Source: Macrostomum hystrix
Taxonomy: Eukaryota; Platyhelminthes; Macrostomidae
DNA: 64,000 nucleotides
Direction of reading: 5' to 3'
NCBI GenBank assembly: GCA_950097015.1
Contig: CATNEN010000025.1
Location: forward strand, 5,756,001 to 5,820,000
The translations under genes were made by a program, and so were the position numbers. The notes beneath the pieces were generated by a model that was not told where the DNA came from, made no database searches, and worked only from the letters and a program-made list of their open reading frames with translations. Each line of letters opens with the position of its first letter. The stretch's first letter is position 1. Below, piece by piece: positions 44,475 through 58,400 of the stretch.

Positions 44475-45998
44475 ACCTACAATGAAGGAGTGGAAAGGGG
44501 ATAATAACAGTCAGTGTGGGAGTGGAAGGGGATAATAACAGTCAGTGTGGGAGTGGAAGGGGATAATAACAGTCAGTGTGGGAGTGGAAGGGGATAATAA
44601 CAGTCAGTGTGGGAGTGGAAGGGGATAATAACAGTCAGTGACGGAGTGGAAGGGGATAATAACAGTCAGTGAGGGAGTGGAAGGGGATAATAACAGTCAG
44701 TGTGGGAGTGGAAGGGGATAATAACAGTCAGTGTGGGAGTGGAAGGGGATAATAACAGTCAGTGAGGGAGTGGAAGGGGATAATAACAGTCAGTGAGGGA
44801 GTGGAAAGGGGATAATAACAGTCAGTGTGGGAGTGGAAGGGGATAATAACAGTCAGTGTGGGAGTGGAAGGGGATAATAACAGTCAGTGTGGGAGTGGAA
44901 GGGGATAATAACAGTCAGTGACGGAGTGGAAGGGGATAATAACAGTCAGTGAGGGAGTGGAAGGGGATAATAACAGTCAGTGTGGGAGTGGAAGGGGATA
45001 ATAACAGTCAGTGTGGGAGTGGAAGGGGATAATAACAGTCAGTGAGGGAGTGGAAGGGGATAATAACAGTCAGTGAGGGAGTGGAAGGGGATAATAACAG
45101 TCAGTGTGGGAGTGGAAGGGGATAATAACAGTCAGTGAGGGAGTGGAAGGGGATAATAACAGTCAGTGTGGGAGTGGAAGGGGATAATAACAGTCAGTGA
45201 GGGAGTGGAAGGGGATAATAACAGTCAGTGAGGGAGTGGAAGGGGATAATAACAGTCAGTGAGGGAGTGGAAGGGGATAATAACAGTCAGTGAGGGAGTG
45301 GAAGGGGATAATAACAGTCAGTGAGGGAGTGGAAGGGGATAATAACAGTCAGTGGGGGAGTGGAAGGGGATAATAACAGTCAGTGAGGGAGTGGAAGGGG
45401 ATAATAACAGTCAGTGACGGAGTGGAAGGGGATAATAACAGTCAGTGTGGGAGTGGAAGGGGATAATAACAGTCAGTGAGGGAGTGGAAGGGGATAATAA
45501 CAGTCAGTGACGGAGTGGAAGGGGATAATAACAGTCAGTGTGGGAGTGGAAGGGGATAATAACAGTCAGTGAGGGAGTGGAAGGGGATAATAACAGTCAG
45601 TGAGGGAGTGGAAGGGGATAATAACAGTCAGTGACGGAGTGGAAGGGGATAATAACAGTCAGTGACGGAGTGGAAGGGGATAATAACAGTCAGTGAGGGA
45701 GTGGAAGGGGATAATAACAGTCAGTGTGGGAGTGGAAGGGGATAATAACAGTCAGTGGGGGAGTGGAAGGGGATAATAACAGTCAGTGGGGGAGTGGAAG
45801 GGGATAATAACAGTCAGTGAGGGAGTGGAAGGGGATAATAACAGTCAGTGTGGGAGTGGAAGGGGATAATAACAGTCAGTGGGGGAGTGGAAGGGGATAA
45901 TAACAGTCAGTGACGGAGTGGAAGGGGATAATAACAGTCAGTGAGGGAGTGGAAGGGGATAATAACAGTCAGTGAGGGAGTGGAAGGGGATAATAACT
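44475..45998. repeat. 31-bp minisatellite, about 48 copies
   Basis: agtggaaggggataataaca followed by gtcagtgtggg; the base after gtcagtg varies (tgg, agg, cgg, ggg). One unit near 44805 has an extra a. Very homogeneous. Confidence 0.97.
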
Positions 45999-46518
45999 GC
46001 CTATACATAATCAGCTAAAGCGCGTTTGATAAATGATATAATATAATATATATACTAATTTAGAAACAAGTAACAGTAACATATTTCACATCTACAGAAT
46101 CCGAATGTAGCACTGTTATGATCTATATTACAGGCTATTATTTCAGTAATTATTAACAGATGCCCCTCTATTAGAAGATTAACTGCATAGTTTGGGAAGT
46201 GGATTAAAAAGCTGCCAGACCCTAAACAATTAGGATTGTAGGTTGGGCGATCCATGAGAGGCAAAGTGAGTAGACAATTCAGATTTGATTGATTTCACTA
46301 ACAAGCATTGAGCAAACGATAAATAGACAGCACAGAAACTGGCATTCAGCATTAGACATTCAGCAAAATCAGATAGGTATGCAGGCAGCTCTGCGCCTTC
46401 CAGTTAATATAAAAAAAGAAGAAAATATGGATTTCCAAAATCTAACAGTTTCAATTACAATTAAGGGACAGTAGCTGCCGATTTTATAAGTTGCATTTGA
46501 TAGTGATACACTGTTAGC
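45999..46518. other. Region downstream of SETD1
   Basis: Follows the SETD1 stop on the minus strand; probably includes its 3' untranslated region. Nothing else was recognised. Confidence 0.4.
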
Positions 46519-49500
46519 CTAGTTAAGGGTACCGCGACAGTTGGCTGTGCCGCATAGGCAGATAATCTTCTCCTCCTCGTACGGGAACTTGTAATCGTAG
46601 GTGATCTCTTCGTTGCGCCTAATCTCACGCTTGGAGTAGATCACAATCTTCTTCTCGCCTTCAACTGTGATCACCTTGGCGTAGCAGTTGGGCTGAAAAT
46701 AAATGCAAATACTAACTAATCGGAAGGTGACCTTGAAATGAACATTTCATAAACGACCTTGAAAAATCACACAGGTGTGTACATCTGCCCCGACTTTCTC
46801 ATCGTCAGGCAGTGTACACTTTCACTGTGCCTAGGAGGTTGGCCCTCAAGGACGTAAATTGTACGACAAGCCTCCAAGCATTCTCTCCGCGGCTGCGCCC
46901 CAAATAAATGTGGCCTCGCCGCGGAATCGAGCTCAGGGACCTTGGTGCGAGAGGCGAACGCGTTAACCGCTCTGCCACCGACCTTTCTAAATGGTCTTGG
47001 AAAGTCATTCGGGAAATACTTGTAGTTTTCCTAATTTTTTCCTAACGACTTTGAAATTAGTTATGCCAGATTTTCCAGACCTAAAAAATGCTCTCTTCAT
47101 AATGTTGATGTCATATATTTTCTTTCCTTTACCAGCAACAAGTAAATTCAGCCCCCAAGGCCAGTGCACACACTCACCGAGCAGCTGTGATTGATAAACC
47201 TGGCATTATTGCCGCATTTGGTGGCATCAATCACAAAGGCGTCGTCAATGCGGAACAGATAGCTGCTGCCGATGCCGGCACGCTCGTAGGCCTGCTCACG
47301 AGTCTCGGCTATGGAGCGCCGGATAATCTGGCCAGTGTACTCAACCACCATCTCGTCCTGGGCGATGGTCTCCAGGGCGAATAAGCCCCACGAGTGGATG
47401 CCGGATCGATCGAATTTCAGCTTCTTCTTGCGGAATTTCAGTTGGTTGAATTTCAACAGGTCGCCTGCGAAGTTCGGGGGGTAGTCAATGGGTTGCTAAG
47501 TCAAGTGATTTGAGTCATCTGGTCAGGCAAATCAAAAGGAGGGGATGACCAACCCTTTCCCAGTCTTTAACTAGGGAGTGAGACACTGAAACTCAGGCAG
47601 TACTCCTCAGGTACTCGTAGATAAGTGTCATCAGATAAGTGTCATCTGAGTGTCATCAGACACTCCTCAGGTAGATAAGGATTGACACACTTCTCAGGTA
47701 GATAAGGATTGACACACTCTTTAGGTAGATAAGGACTGACACACTTCTCAGGTAGATAAGGATTGACACACTTCTCAGGTAGATAAGGATTGACACACTT
47801 CTCAGGTAGATAAGGACTGACACACTCCTCAGGTAGATAAGGACTGACACACTTCTGAGATAGATAAGGTCCTAAGGTGGGGACTTACACTTGAGATAAG
47901 GCGGATCTCACTTCAATAACAAGCTAGGCAAAAACTGTTTATGCTACTTTGATTAGCAAGTACAGCATCCCGTGTAAAAAGTCACCTGTAGTAATATCGG
48001 CAAATTCCGCCAGAATTCTTCTTTGCATCGACCTGGCCTCGCGAGTCAACGATAATTTAGCCTTCCTCTCCTCCAGCTCGGCGTCGTCGGCTTCGTCGGC
48101 CGCGGCAGCGCTGGTGGCGGCGGCTAATGCCAGAGCGGAGCGCTCCTTCTGCTTGCCAGTCAGCCGGTAGAAGCCCTGCGATCTGGCGCACCCAGTCGAA
48201 TGCGCCTCGCGCGGTCCGCCTTCCCGAGGCGGCTGACCAACCGGAGGATGATCCACCCAGGGCATGTCGGCAATCCAGGACAGGCTGCCTTCATCCACCA
48301 GAGCTTCGAAAGCCTGACGCGTCAGCGATAGATTTTTTATAAATAAGGGTTGAATTATTCCAGAACAAACCCAATTAATATTGGAACTATTTCCCAGTTG
48401 CGGGAATAGCAGATTCCTTCCCCTGCTATCAGGTGCGGGAATGGCAGATCCCTTCCCCAGTTCCCAGGTGCGGGAATGGCAGATCCCATCCCCAGTTTCC
48501 AGGTGCGGGAATGGCAGATCCCTTCCCCAGTTCCCAGGTGCGGGAATGGCAGATCCCTTCCACAGTTACCAGGTGCGGGAATGGCAGATCCCTTCCCCAG
48601 TTCCCAGGAGCGGGAATGGCAGATCCCTTCCCCAGTTCCCAGGTGCGGGAACGGCAGATCCCTTCCCCAGTTCCCAGGTGCGGGAATGGCAGATCCCTTC
48701 CCCAGTTCCCAGGAGCGGGAATGGCAGATCCCTTCCCCAGTTCCCAGGTGCGGGAATGGCAGATCCCTTCCCCAGTTCCCAGGAGCGGGAATGGCAGATC
48801 CCTTCCCCAGTTCCCAGGTGCGGGAATGGCACCTGGGAAGAGCGCCACAACTAACCAAATTTCTCCCCTCCCCCTAGCTGATGCTGAGGCATCCAATGAA
48901 GTCCGTTTTACAGCTGGAATTCAGTTTCTTCAGCGTTGGAAAAATAAATTTCTCCCTTAAGAACCCAATTAGCTTTTTATTTTGAGTTGAGATTCGAACT
49001 CCCGGTAGACAAGGATGTCAAGCAGTAAAGACGCAATCTTAATGCGTAGACTCCATCACGGGCAATACCACGTATAGAAAAAAACAAATTACCATTTTAA
49101 GCATAGCGTGCTCCTCAGCTGACATAATTCCAGACAAGATGCGCTCATCAAGCTTAGTTTCCTCTTCAGCTGAGCGCTGCTCAAATAGGAGTGGCTGTTG
49201 CGGCGGCGGCGGCGGCGGCAGCATATCGTCATCGCGCCAATCGTCAAACTGTCGCTGCCGTTTAGCCGGCGGAGGCCCAACCGGGAACAGGCCGACAAGT
49301 TCGCGCACCCCAGCCGATGCCGCCGTGGAAGTCAGTGAAGACTTTCGCTTGCCGGCGCCAACTAGAGCCGCTGGCGGCTGCGGAGGCGGCGGCGGAGGCC
49401 GGTAGAAGTGGCAATAGTTGTGCTCGGTGGCTAACAACGAGGGCCACCGACTAGGATCAGGAGCTTCGGCTGAGTCCGGCGGCACAGCAACTAGACGGCC

Positions 49501-52500
49501 CAGCGGGCCAGGTTCCCGCTTGCTCAGGTCCACATCGCCAGACGGCAGATGCGGCTGCGTGTCCGGCGGCGGCGGTGGCGGCGGAGTTTTTGGTCGCTCC
49601 GACACTGGTGGCGGTGTCGCAGGTGGCGGAGAAAAAGTCGGAGGTCGTTTACGCGACGATGCCTGCTGCGAAGGCGGCACCAGTGGGACAAGAGCCGACT
49701 TTCGTCGATTGGCGCCGACGGCTCGCGAAGGCGACGCCGGACCGACATCTTCGTCGGCGGATTCCTGATCGGTCAAAGCCTCGGACGCGTTTTCGGTGTC
49801 TTCGGCCTGTTCGTCAGCGTCATCGCTGTCCTCGTCTTCTTCCTCCTCGCTGTCGCTTCTGAACTCGCTGGACTCACTGTCTTCGCTCTCTTCTTCATCA
49901 TCGGAGGCGTCGGCAGTAACCATCTTATCCTCAACTTCCTCCGAGGAGTCCGAGTCCGATGACGTAGATTTCTCGCTGTCAGAAGATTCCGAGGCGTTCA
50001 GCTGTTCTGTTTTGATTTTGAACGAGCTTGAGTCTTCATTATCATTGTCCTCTTCGTCACTTAACGGCTGGCCAATCACCTTAGCTGGGCCACGCTTCTG
50101 TTTGTTAGCCCGTTGGTTCCCACTGAGCCTAGATGCTCTATGACGTAGGCCGCCGCGGCGTCCGGCTGACACAGCTGCGGAGCCGCCGCCACGGCGCCTG
50201 TTTAACACGCCGACAGCCGTTGCGGGAGTTGAAGGCAGAGCTTCGCGAGTTTTGGCGCGAATTTTTGTTGCCACCCTGCTGCCGCTAGTTGAATTCTGCT
50301 TCTCCTGCCCTGGGGCACCGTCTGCACCTGGCTTGATCTTGGATCTCGACTCCGTCTTGATAGACGGCTTAATGTCCGCTTCAGCATCCGAATGTAATGG
50401 CGAAGACGACAAGGAAGAAGACGATGCGGATGACGAGGAAGAGGACAGCGACGCCGCCGGAGCTGCCGGCGTCGGCTGCGGGGAGGCCTCGCGCGACGGC
50501 GCGGCGGAGGACTCGGAGCTGGAGGAAGCGGCGGCGATCGGGGAGCGGGGTTGCTTCCGATCGTTGTCGCGCTCTTTCTTGCGATGCCTATCCTGTGCTT
50601 TGAGGCGCCCAGCCTCGCCAGACTTTAGTGAGGCATTCTCCCGCTTGACAGAAGCACTCGACTGATGCTTGTGTTGAACAGGCTGCTGCTGCGGCTCCTG
50701 CTGGACGGCGGGCTTTTGACGGCGCTGAATTTTCGGCAGAGAGGCGCGCAGGCCGCCGCGGCCAAATGAGAATCCAGTCAGGGAGAACAGATTCAAGATG
50801 GAGCCGTACGGCGCCGAAGAATCTTCCCCAGCGAGGGGCATCGAGGCTGGCGGCGGACAGTCGAGCGAATCGGCGTCCTTGGCGAGCGAGTCGACATCGG
50901 TGGCTACGGTGGACTGGTCGGCGGCGGCGGAGGACGACTGGCCAACAGAAGGCTCGCATTGGTCCAGCTTGCTGGCAATCTGTTGCGGATTAAACAACGG
51001 CTTGGCTCCGTCAGACTCAGACTGCTGGCACCACCACTGCTCAAACTGATGATAGACGTGATTCTCTATAGCCCGCTTGGTGACATCTTTGAGTAGGACT
51101 TCGCGCAGGTCTTGCAGCACGCCTTCAAGTACGCGCCGAGTAACCTGTTCGGCGTTGCTAGGCGACAGGCTGGGAATTGCTGAGTCGGCCGTCTCTATTT
51201 CCTCCATTGGGGCTGGAGGCGGCGGAGGCGGTGGCGGCGGGGGTGGCGGAGGAGGTGGCGGCGGTTGATGCTGCTGAAACTGATGGATGGCGTCAGTCGA
51301 AGGCATCGGCGGCGCAGGCAGAAGCGGCACCTTGACGGGCGGCGCTGCTGAAGCTGAAAATGCCGCCGCAGCGGCAGCCATTTGAGCGCCCTGCATCGCA
51401 GTCTCGACCGGTGCGATTGAAGTACCTGGCATAGGTTTTAATGATTTTAGGCGTCGTGGATGTATTGATGTGGGCAACAGGTGGGCTAGGGTTGGTGATC
51501 CTATCTGCAACAGGTGGGCTATGGTTGGTGATCATATCTGCAACAGGTGGGCTAGGGTTGGTGATCCCATCTGCAACAGGTGGGCTAGGGTATGGTGATC
51601 CTATCTGTAACAGGTGGGCTAGGGTATGGTGATCCCATCTGCAACAGGTGGGCTAGGGTTGGTGATCCCATCTGCAACAGGTGGGCTAGGGTATGGTGAT
51701 CCCATCTGCAACAGGTGGGCTAGGGTTGGTGATCCCATCTGCAACAGGTGGGCTAGGGTATGATGATCCCATCTGCAACAGGTGGGCTAGGGTTGGTGAT
51801 CCCATCTGCAACAGGTGGGCTAGGGTATGGTGATCCTATCTGTAACAGGTGGGCTAGGGTATGGTGATCCCATCTGCAACAGGTGGGCTAGGGTATGGTG
51901 ATCCCATCTGCAACAGGTGGGCTAGGGTTGGTGATCCCATCTGCAACAGGTGGGCTAGGGTATGGTGATCCCATCTGCAACAGGTGGGCTAGGGTTGGTG
52001 ATCCCATCTGCAACAGGTGGGCTAGGGTATGATGATCCCATCTGCAACAGGTGGGCTAGGGTATGGTGATCCCATCTGCAACAGGTGGGCTAGGGTATGG
52101 TGATCCCATCTGCAACAGGTGGGCTAGGGTATGGTGATCCCATCTGCAACAGGTGGGCTAGGGTTGGTGATCCCATCTGCAACAGGTGGGCTAGGGTATG
52201 GTGATCCCATCTGCAACAGGTGGGCTAGGGTATGGTGATCCCATCTGCAACAGGTGGGCTAGGGTATGGTGATCCCATCTGCAACAGGTGGGCTAGGGTA
52301 TGGTGATCCCATCTGCAACAGGTGGGCTAGGGTATGGTGATCCCATCTGCAACAGGTGGGCTAGGGTATGGTGATCCCATCTGCAACAGGTGGGCTAGGG
52401 TTGGTGATCCCATCTGCAACAGGTGGGCTAGGGTATGGTGATCCCATCTGCAACAGGTGGGCTAGGGTATGGTGATCCCATCTGCAACAGGTGGGCTAGG

Positions 52501-54057
52501 GTATGGTGATCCCATCTGCAACAGATGGGCTAGGGTATGGTGATCCCATCTGCAACAGGTGGGCTAGGGTATGGTGATCCCATCTGCAACAGGTGGGCTA
52601 GGGTATGGTGATCCCATCTGCAACAGGTGGGCTAGGGTATGGTGATCCCATCTGCAACAGGTGGGCTAGGGTATGGTGATCCCATCTGCAACAGGTGGGC
52701 TAGGGTATGGTGATCCCATCTGCAACAGGTGGGCTAGGGTTGGTGATCCCATCAACAAACGGGTGGGCTAGGGTATGGTGATCCCATCTGCAACAGATGG
52801 GCTAGGGTATGGTGATCCCATCTGCAACAGGTGGGCTAGGGTATGGTGATCCCATCTGCAACAGGTGGGCTAGGGTATGGTGATCCCATCTGCAACAGGT
52901 GGGCTAGGGTATGGTGATCCCATCTGCAACAGGTGGGCTAGGGTATGGTGATCCCATCTGCAACAGGTGGGCTAGGGTATGGTGATCCCATCTGCAACAG
53001 GTGGGCTAGGGTTGGTGATCCCATCAACAAACGGGTGGGCTAGGGTTGGTGATCCCATCTGCAACAGGTGGGCTAGGGTTGGTGATCCCATCTGCAACAG
53101 GTGGGCTAGGGTTGGTGATCCCATCTGCAACAGGTGGGCTAGGGTTGGTGATCCCATCCAGAATACAACAGTTTTCGAAGCCAACCAACCTTCTAGCAGT
53201 CTCTGCAGTCGGTCCTTCAAGTTAATAGCGGACGCATCTCCGCTGTAGACATGACCGCCAACAGCTGGCCTGGTCTGGTGCAGCTTTCCTACCACGCCTC
53301 GACCGCCACTTCTATCGTCGCCAGCGCCGGCTTCACCAGCAGACGACGTCATTGCTGTCGACGATCCGGCATTGTCGCAGATGCCAGCGACAGACGACGC
53401 ACCAGCGCTAAGAGCCATCTTTTTATCGTCGTCAACATTGTGATGCATCAGATCGTGAATGAGTTTTCGTCTCAGTCGACCTGTGGTATCCAGGAACACA
53501 CTCATTCGATTGCCCAATTTGCTGACACCGTTGAGCCGTTCGGTGCACTCCCTTGCAGATTGGGTGCTGTGAAATAAGACCCGACCAATGCCCAGATGCT
53601 TCTTAGATTGAGGATGAAAATAGACTTTGGCCTCTTCTAGATCGCCGAACTGTCGGCACATCTCTTCTAAATCGCGCGACTTTAAATTATCATTAATATT
53701 AGTAAAAGTGACTTCCTTGTCTAACGGCCTGCCCAGATAGAAATGATCGTATTTAAACTTTGGCATAGGCAAATTGGCCGGCTCCCTATGCCTAAAGCCA
53801 ACCATAGAGGCTGCTCCGTGTGTCGGCCTCTGTCTAGGATCCCGCAGTGGACCGTCAGCAGAGGATGGCAACGGGCCCTGATGACCTGGCGGCGCTTGGA
53901 CTCGACCATCGTATCGATAGATTTTGACACTGTGCGCCGGATTCAATGCTGGATCTACCATTAGCTTGAATGCCTGGTAGGTTTTACCAGCTGCCTGCTG
54001 AGGCAAATGCTGCTGCTGCTGCTGATGGTGAGCGGCGGCCGCCGTGGCGGAAGCCAT
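46519..54057 (-). CDS. SETD1: SETD1-type histone H3 lysine 4 methyltransferase (COMPASS catalytic subunit)
   Basis: Exons 53190..54057 (ATG), 49093..51425, 47986..48313, 47178..47464 and 46519..46692; phases 1, 0, 1, 0; 1,329 aa. Exon 1 has the SETD1 N-terminal motif [10 protein letters not shown] and YRYDG, and an RRM ([31 protein letters not shown]). Exon 2 has poly-Pro, a conserved helix ([27 protein letters not shown]), acidic Ser-rich tracts and basic stretches. Exon 3 is the N-SET region with the WDR5-binding-like [12 protein letters not shown]. Exons 4 and 5 form SET and post-[51 protein letters not shown] and [13 protein letters not shown]-stop. This nuclear enzyme writes H3K4 methylation at promoters. 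An in-frame stop about 36 nt upstream supports the start. Introns 1, 2 and 3 are minisatellite-rich and intron 4 holds a SINE. Confidence 0.95.
46755..46985 (-). mobile_element. SINE family 2 (copy c) in SETD1 last intron
   Basis: Head on the minus strand (ggtggcagagcggttaacgc, then gagctcgattccgcgg) followed by the shared body to about agtcggggcagatgtac. Same orientation as the gene. Confidence 0.85.
47640..47870. repeat. 27-bp minisatellite in SETD1 intron 3
   Basis: About eight units of ggtagataaggattgacaca followed by cttctca. Confidence 0.92.
48410..48835. repeat. 35-bp minisatellite, about 12 copies, in SETD1 intron 2
   Basis: gcgggaatggcagatccctt followed by ccccagttcccaggt, with ggt/gga variants. 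Frames on both strands are open through the array because of composition. Confidence 0.95.
51470..53155. repeat. 33/34-bp minisatellite, about 50 copies, filling SETD1 intron 1
   Basis: ggtgggctagggtatggtga followed by tcccatctgcaaca (34 bp), or the ttgg form (33 bp). The intron is 1,764 nt, of which about 1,690 are array. On the gene strand each unit carries cccacctgttgcag, a good splice-acceptor look-alike. Confidence 0.96.
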
Positions 54058-54379
54058 CTGGCAGCGGCTGCTGCTTCGTCTGCGGCCTGACCGCTACCAA
54101 TGGTCGGCAATTGTTCAACTTGCCCAAGACGCAAACTGCCACAGTTGAATAGAGCCACCTCTGAAGGAGTGAGTTTTTTAGGGAATGCGTTTTGAAATCA
54201 AATAGCCAAATAATTTTTCATCTGATTCAAAGCGCAAACTACACTACTAACAATAGAGTAGAAAGAACTGCAGGGCGCACCCAACGGAACCCTGCTGCAG
54301 CTGTGCCAGCGAGAGTAGTGGCTGGAGCAGCGGCTGGAAATTTGCAATAGGAGGGGATAACTTTGAATATGGATTAACT

Positions 54380-54990
54380 AGGGCATGGCGACCTGAATCT
54401 GAGGGCATGACGACCTGAATCTGAGGATCTGAGGTCATGGCGACCTGAATCTGAGGTCATGGCGACCTGAATCTGAGGTCATGGCGACCTGAATCTGAGG
54501 ATCTGAGGGCATGGCGACCTGAATCTGAGGATCTGAGGGTATGGCGACCAGAAACTGAGGATCTGAGGGCATGACGACCTGAATCTGAGGGCATGACGAC
54601 CTGAATCTGAGGATCTGAGGGCATGGCGACCTGAATCTGAGGATCTGAGGGCATGACGACCTGAATCTGAGGATCTGAGGGCATGACGACCTGAATCTGA
54701 GGATCTGAGGTCATGGCGACCTGAATCTGAGGATCTGAGGGCATGGCGACCTGAATCTGAGGATCTGAGGGCATGGCGACCTGAATCTGAGGATCTGAGG
54801 GTATGGCGACCAGAAACTGAGGATCTGAGGGCATGACGACCTGAATCTGAGGGCATGACGACCTGAATCTGAGGATCTGAGGGCATGGCGACCTGAATCT
54901 GAGGATCTGAGGGCATGGCGACCTAAATATGTGAATCTGGGAGGATGTTAAACTGAATATGAGGATCTGGGTGGCCTGAAAATGAGGATC
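54380..54990. repeat. 30-bp minisatellite upstream of SETD1
   Basis: gcatggcgacctgaatctga followed by ggatctgagg, about 18 copies with shorter 18-bp variants; it begins about 320 bp upstream of the SETD1 start codon. Confidence 0.94.
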
Positions 54991-54999
54991 TGGGAGGAT

Positions 55000-55439
55000 G
55001 TTGAGCTCCTAGGTCTAAACTAGGAACTAATAAGCTTAGTTAAAAAAAAGCTTGAAAAACTGACATTAGAAAACTTTTTTCTTATAAAAACGGTTATTTA
55101 ACATAGGAAAAGAAAAATACGAGAGCATATATTTTGGTATTGTTTTCTTCATTGAATGAGAACTAATACGAATATATATATATATATATACTTCTGTATG
55201 AGAAACACGTGTAAATGTGCATATACATTGACGCCCCATGTTGCTCTACTAATAACAAGTGTTGCCTGTTTTTCTAAAAAAATAAGCAGTTTTAAATCTA
55301 GATAAATGCATTTTCTGCGTTCTATATGACAGAAAATGAACTACGACAAACGTGGTCGGTTTCATGCATAACAAAAAACCGTATTTCCAAATCTCATGAG
55401 ATTGACCAATCTCAATCCAGATGATTAGTTGAGCGAAAA
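55000..55439. other. Region between FBXO42-like and SETD1 genes
   Basis: AT-rich, with a (ta)n run near 55176. It probably holds the 3' end of the FBXO42-like transcript and SETD1 upstream sequence. Confidence 0.4.
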
Positions 55440-58400
55440 TCAAGCTCTGCTAGCCGGGTACAGAAGGAACATCTCGCAGGCGGCGTTGCGATACTGCTGA
55501 TCGTCTGACAGCAGGCCCACTGGCTGCACAAACGGATGACTAACTGGAAAGTGGCGCTGCAGGGTGCAGAAACAGTTGAGCAGTAGCAGCTGGTGCTGGC
55601 AGGCTAGTGCTGTGTACCGGTGCAGATCCAATGGCGCGGATTCAAATGACACTCCGGCAGCTGTGGGCACCTCCAGCCAGCGACTTTCCACCTCCGGCTT
55701 CTCTAAGGATATCTGAAGCACGTAAGGGCACAGGTAGGAATGACGCAACCGACTGCTGCTGCTGCCGCCACCGAGGCCCAGCTCGCCTGCGGCTCCGCCA
55801 ACTTCGCCTGGGCCATCGTGCCGATGATGATGCGGCTGTAACAAGGCTAGGCGATCCTGGTACTCCTGAGAATAGTCATTCGGATTGCATTTTCTAGATG
55901 AGCCTAGTCACTGCGAGTGCCATCCCATACTTCAGGGACCAATCACTGTAGCTTCCATCCCATACCTCAGGGAGCAGTCACTGTAGCTTCCATCCCATAC
56001 CTCAGGGAGCAGTCACTGTAGCTTCCATCCCATACCTCAGGGAGCAGTCACTGTAGCTTCCATCCCATACCTGAGGGAGCAGTCACTGTAGCTTCCATCC
56101 CATACCTGAGGGAGCAGTCACTGTAGCTTCCATCCCATACCTCAGGGAGCAGTCACTGTAGCTTCCATCCCATACCTCAGGGAGCAGTCACTGTAGCTTC
56201 CATCCCATACCTCAGGGAGCAGTCACTGTAGCTTCCATCCCATACCTCAGGGAGCAGTCACTGTAGCTTCCATCCCATACCTCAGGGAGCAGTCACTGTA
56301 GCTTCCATCCCATACCTCAGGGAGCAGTCACTGTAGCTTCCATCCCATACCTCAGGGAGCAGTCACTGTAGCTTCCAACCCATACTTCAGGGAGCAGTCA
56401 CTGTAGCTTCCATCCCATACCTCAGGGGAGAAGACACAGCAGCTCTATCACAATTTTTATTAACCTGCAATCTCTGCAGCCGCATTAATTTTCGCTGATT
56501 GGTTCCGCCCCGCATAGACAATGGTCGCTGATTTGCTTGCTGCAGCAGCTGCTGCTGCTGCATCAGAAGCCTCTGTCGCTGCTGTTGTGCCAGCATTTTA
56601 GCCAGAGTACGCTCCCGTAATTTGCTAATCCAAACAGCGTAGGCGGAACCGGCGCCGCTCAGACAGACCAGCCTACGGCACGGCTGCGAATCGTCGCCCT
56701 CGTCGTCATGCACCGGCAGCAGACAGGCTGTCAGATAGCGACTAGGAGGTGGCGAATGTGGAGACCAAGTCTGAGCCAGTTGGCACCAGGTGAGACTGGA
56801 CAGCACAGCCGATTGGCTAGCCTCTGGTCCAACAGAACAGGTGAGAAGCCACACCTGGGCGCAGAACTGATTTGGCCTGACCTCACCGCCGCACAGAACA
56901 ACCCGACGATCGTCCAATGCCTCCATGGCGTGATTGTGACGCGGCATTGGATACCGTCGAGAATCGCCATCAGCAATGTCATTGTCATCAACCTGTTCGT
57001 CAACAGTTTCATTGTAAAGTAGGCTATGTGGAGCGGAGCTGCATACACCATTGGCCAGGTTAATTAGCCAGATACGATTGGACAGAACAGACTGAGAGGT
57101 GAGTCCGCCCGTGATTAACAAGTATTTACGCATAAAAATGCAGGCTGCGTGGCTAGTCAGGGGTTCTATAACCGGCTGAGACGGCTGACGTTCAAAATTT
57201 AATTCAAGCGAGGATGCGGAACTAGATAAGACGCTGTCGCTTAGCAACAATAATTGCCAACGATGCGTCCGAGTGTCCAATACATGAACATCGCCAACTA
57301 CAGAGGCTCGAGGACTAGTGTGAAACAGGTAGCCGCCGAAAAGAACCAGCTGAGTTCCGGCGTAACAGGTGAGGCTGGCGTGCGATCGAGGCTCCGGGAA
57401 CTGGCCGGATGACATCACCCGCTCCCAGCGACATTCCGCCGAGGACGAGCCAATGGATAAGCGCCAAAGATCATTTAGTGGCACCTGATTGGGTTCGGAC
57501 ACTCCTCCGAATAGATACACATAATCGCCGCATTTGGCAACAGCGGCTGAGAGGCGAAGGCTAGAGAATGGGCTGGGCTGGCCCATCACGTGACGTATGC
57601 GACTCCAGCATAGGCCGTGACGGCCATCTAGGGCGGCCTGCGGGTTCGGGGATTTGTTTGCCTTGTTCGATTTCTGTATGTAATCTCTTTTATCGTAATC
57701 TTCCAGATGCTCCTGTAACTCGTAAGCCTTGTAAATAGCCTAATTAGCCTGGTAGTATCTTCAATAATATTTTTCTCAGTTTCTCTAACTCTCGAAACCT
57801 GTCGTTTCTTCTAGCTGCCTCTCCAACCCAGTTGTTACTTATGGCAGCCTCTCCAACCCAGTTGTTTCTTATGGCAGCCTCTCCAACCCAGTTGTTTCTT
57901 ATGGCAGCCTCTCCAACCCAGTTGTTTCTTATGGCAGCCTCTCCAACCCAGTTGTTTCTTCTGGCAGCCACTCTAACCCAGTTGTTTCTTCTGGCAGCCT
58001 CTCCAACCCAGTTGTTTCTTCTGGCAGCCTCTCCAACCCAGTTGTTTCTTCTAGCTGCCTCTCCAACCCTGTTGTTTCTTCTGGCAGCCTCTCCAACCCA
58101 GTTGTTTCTTCTGGCAGCCTCTCCAACCCAGTTGTTTCTTCTAGCAGCCTCTCCAACCCAGTTGTTTCTTCTGGCAGCCTCTCCAACCCAGTTGTTTCTT
58201 CTGGCTGCCTCTCCAACCCTGTTGTTTCTTCTAGCTGCCTCTCCAACCCTGTTGTTTCTTCTAGCTGCCTCTCCAACCCTGTTGTTTCTTCTAGCTGCCT
58301 CTCCAACCCTGTTGTTTCTTCTAGCTGCCTCTCCAACCCTGTTGTCTCTTCTAGCTGCCTCTCCAACCCTGTTGTCTCTTCTAGCTGCCTCTCCAACCCT

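Noticed and set aside
49139-50665. Several plus-strand open frames opposite SETD1 exon 2
   Set aside because: Mirror frames of a long GC-rich, low-complexity coding exon; no domains, and the minus-strand reading is conserved in the family.
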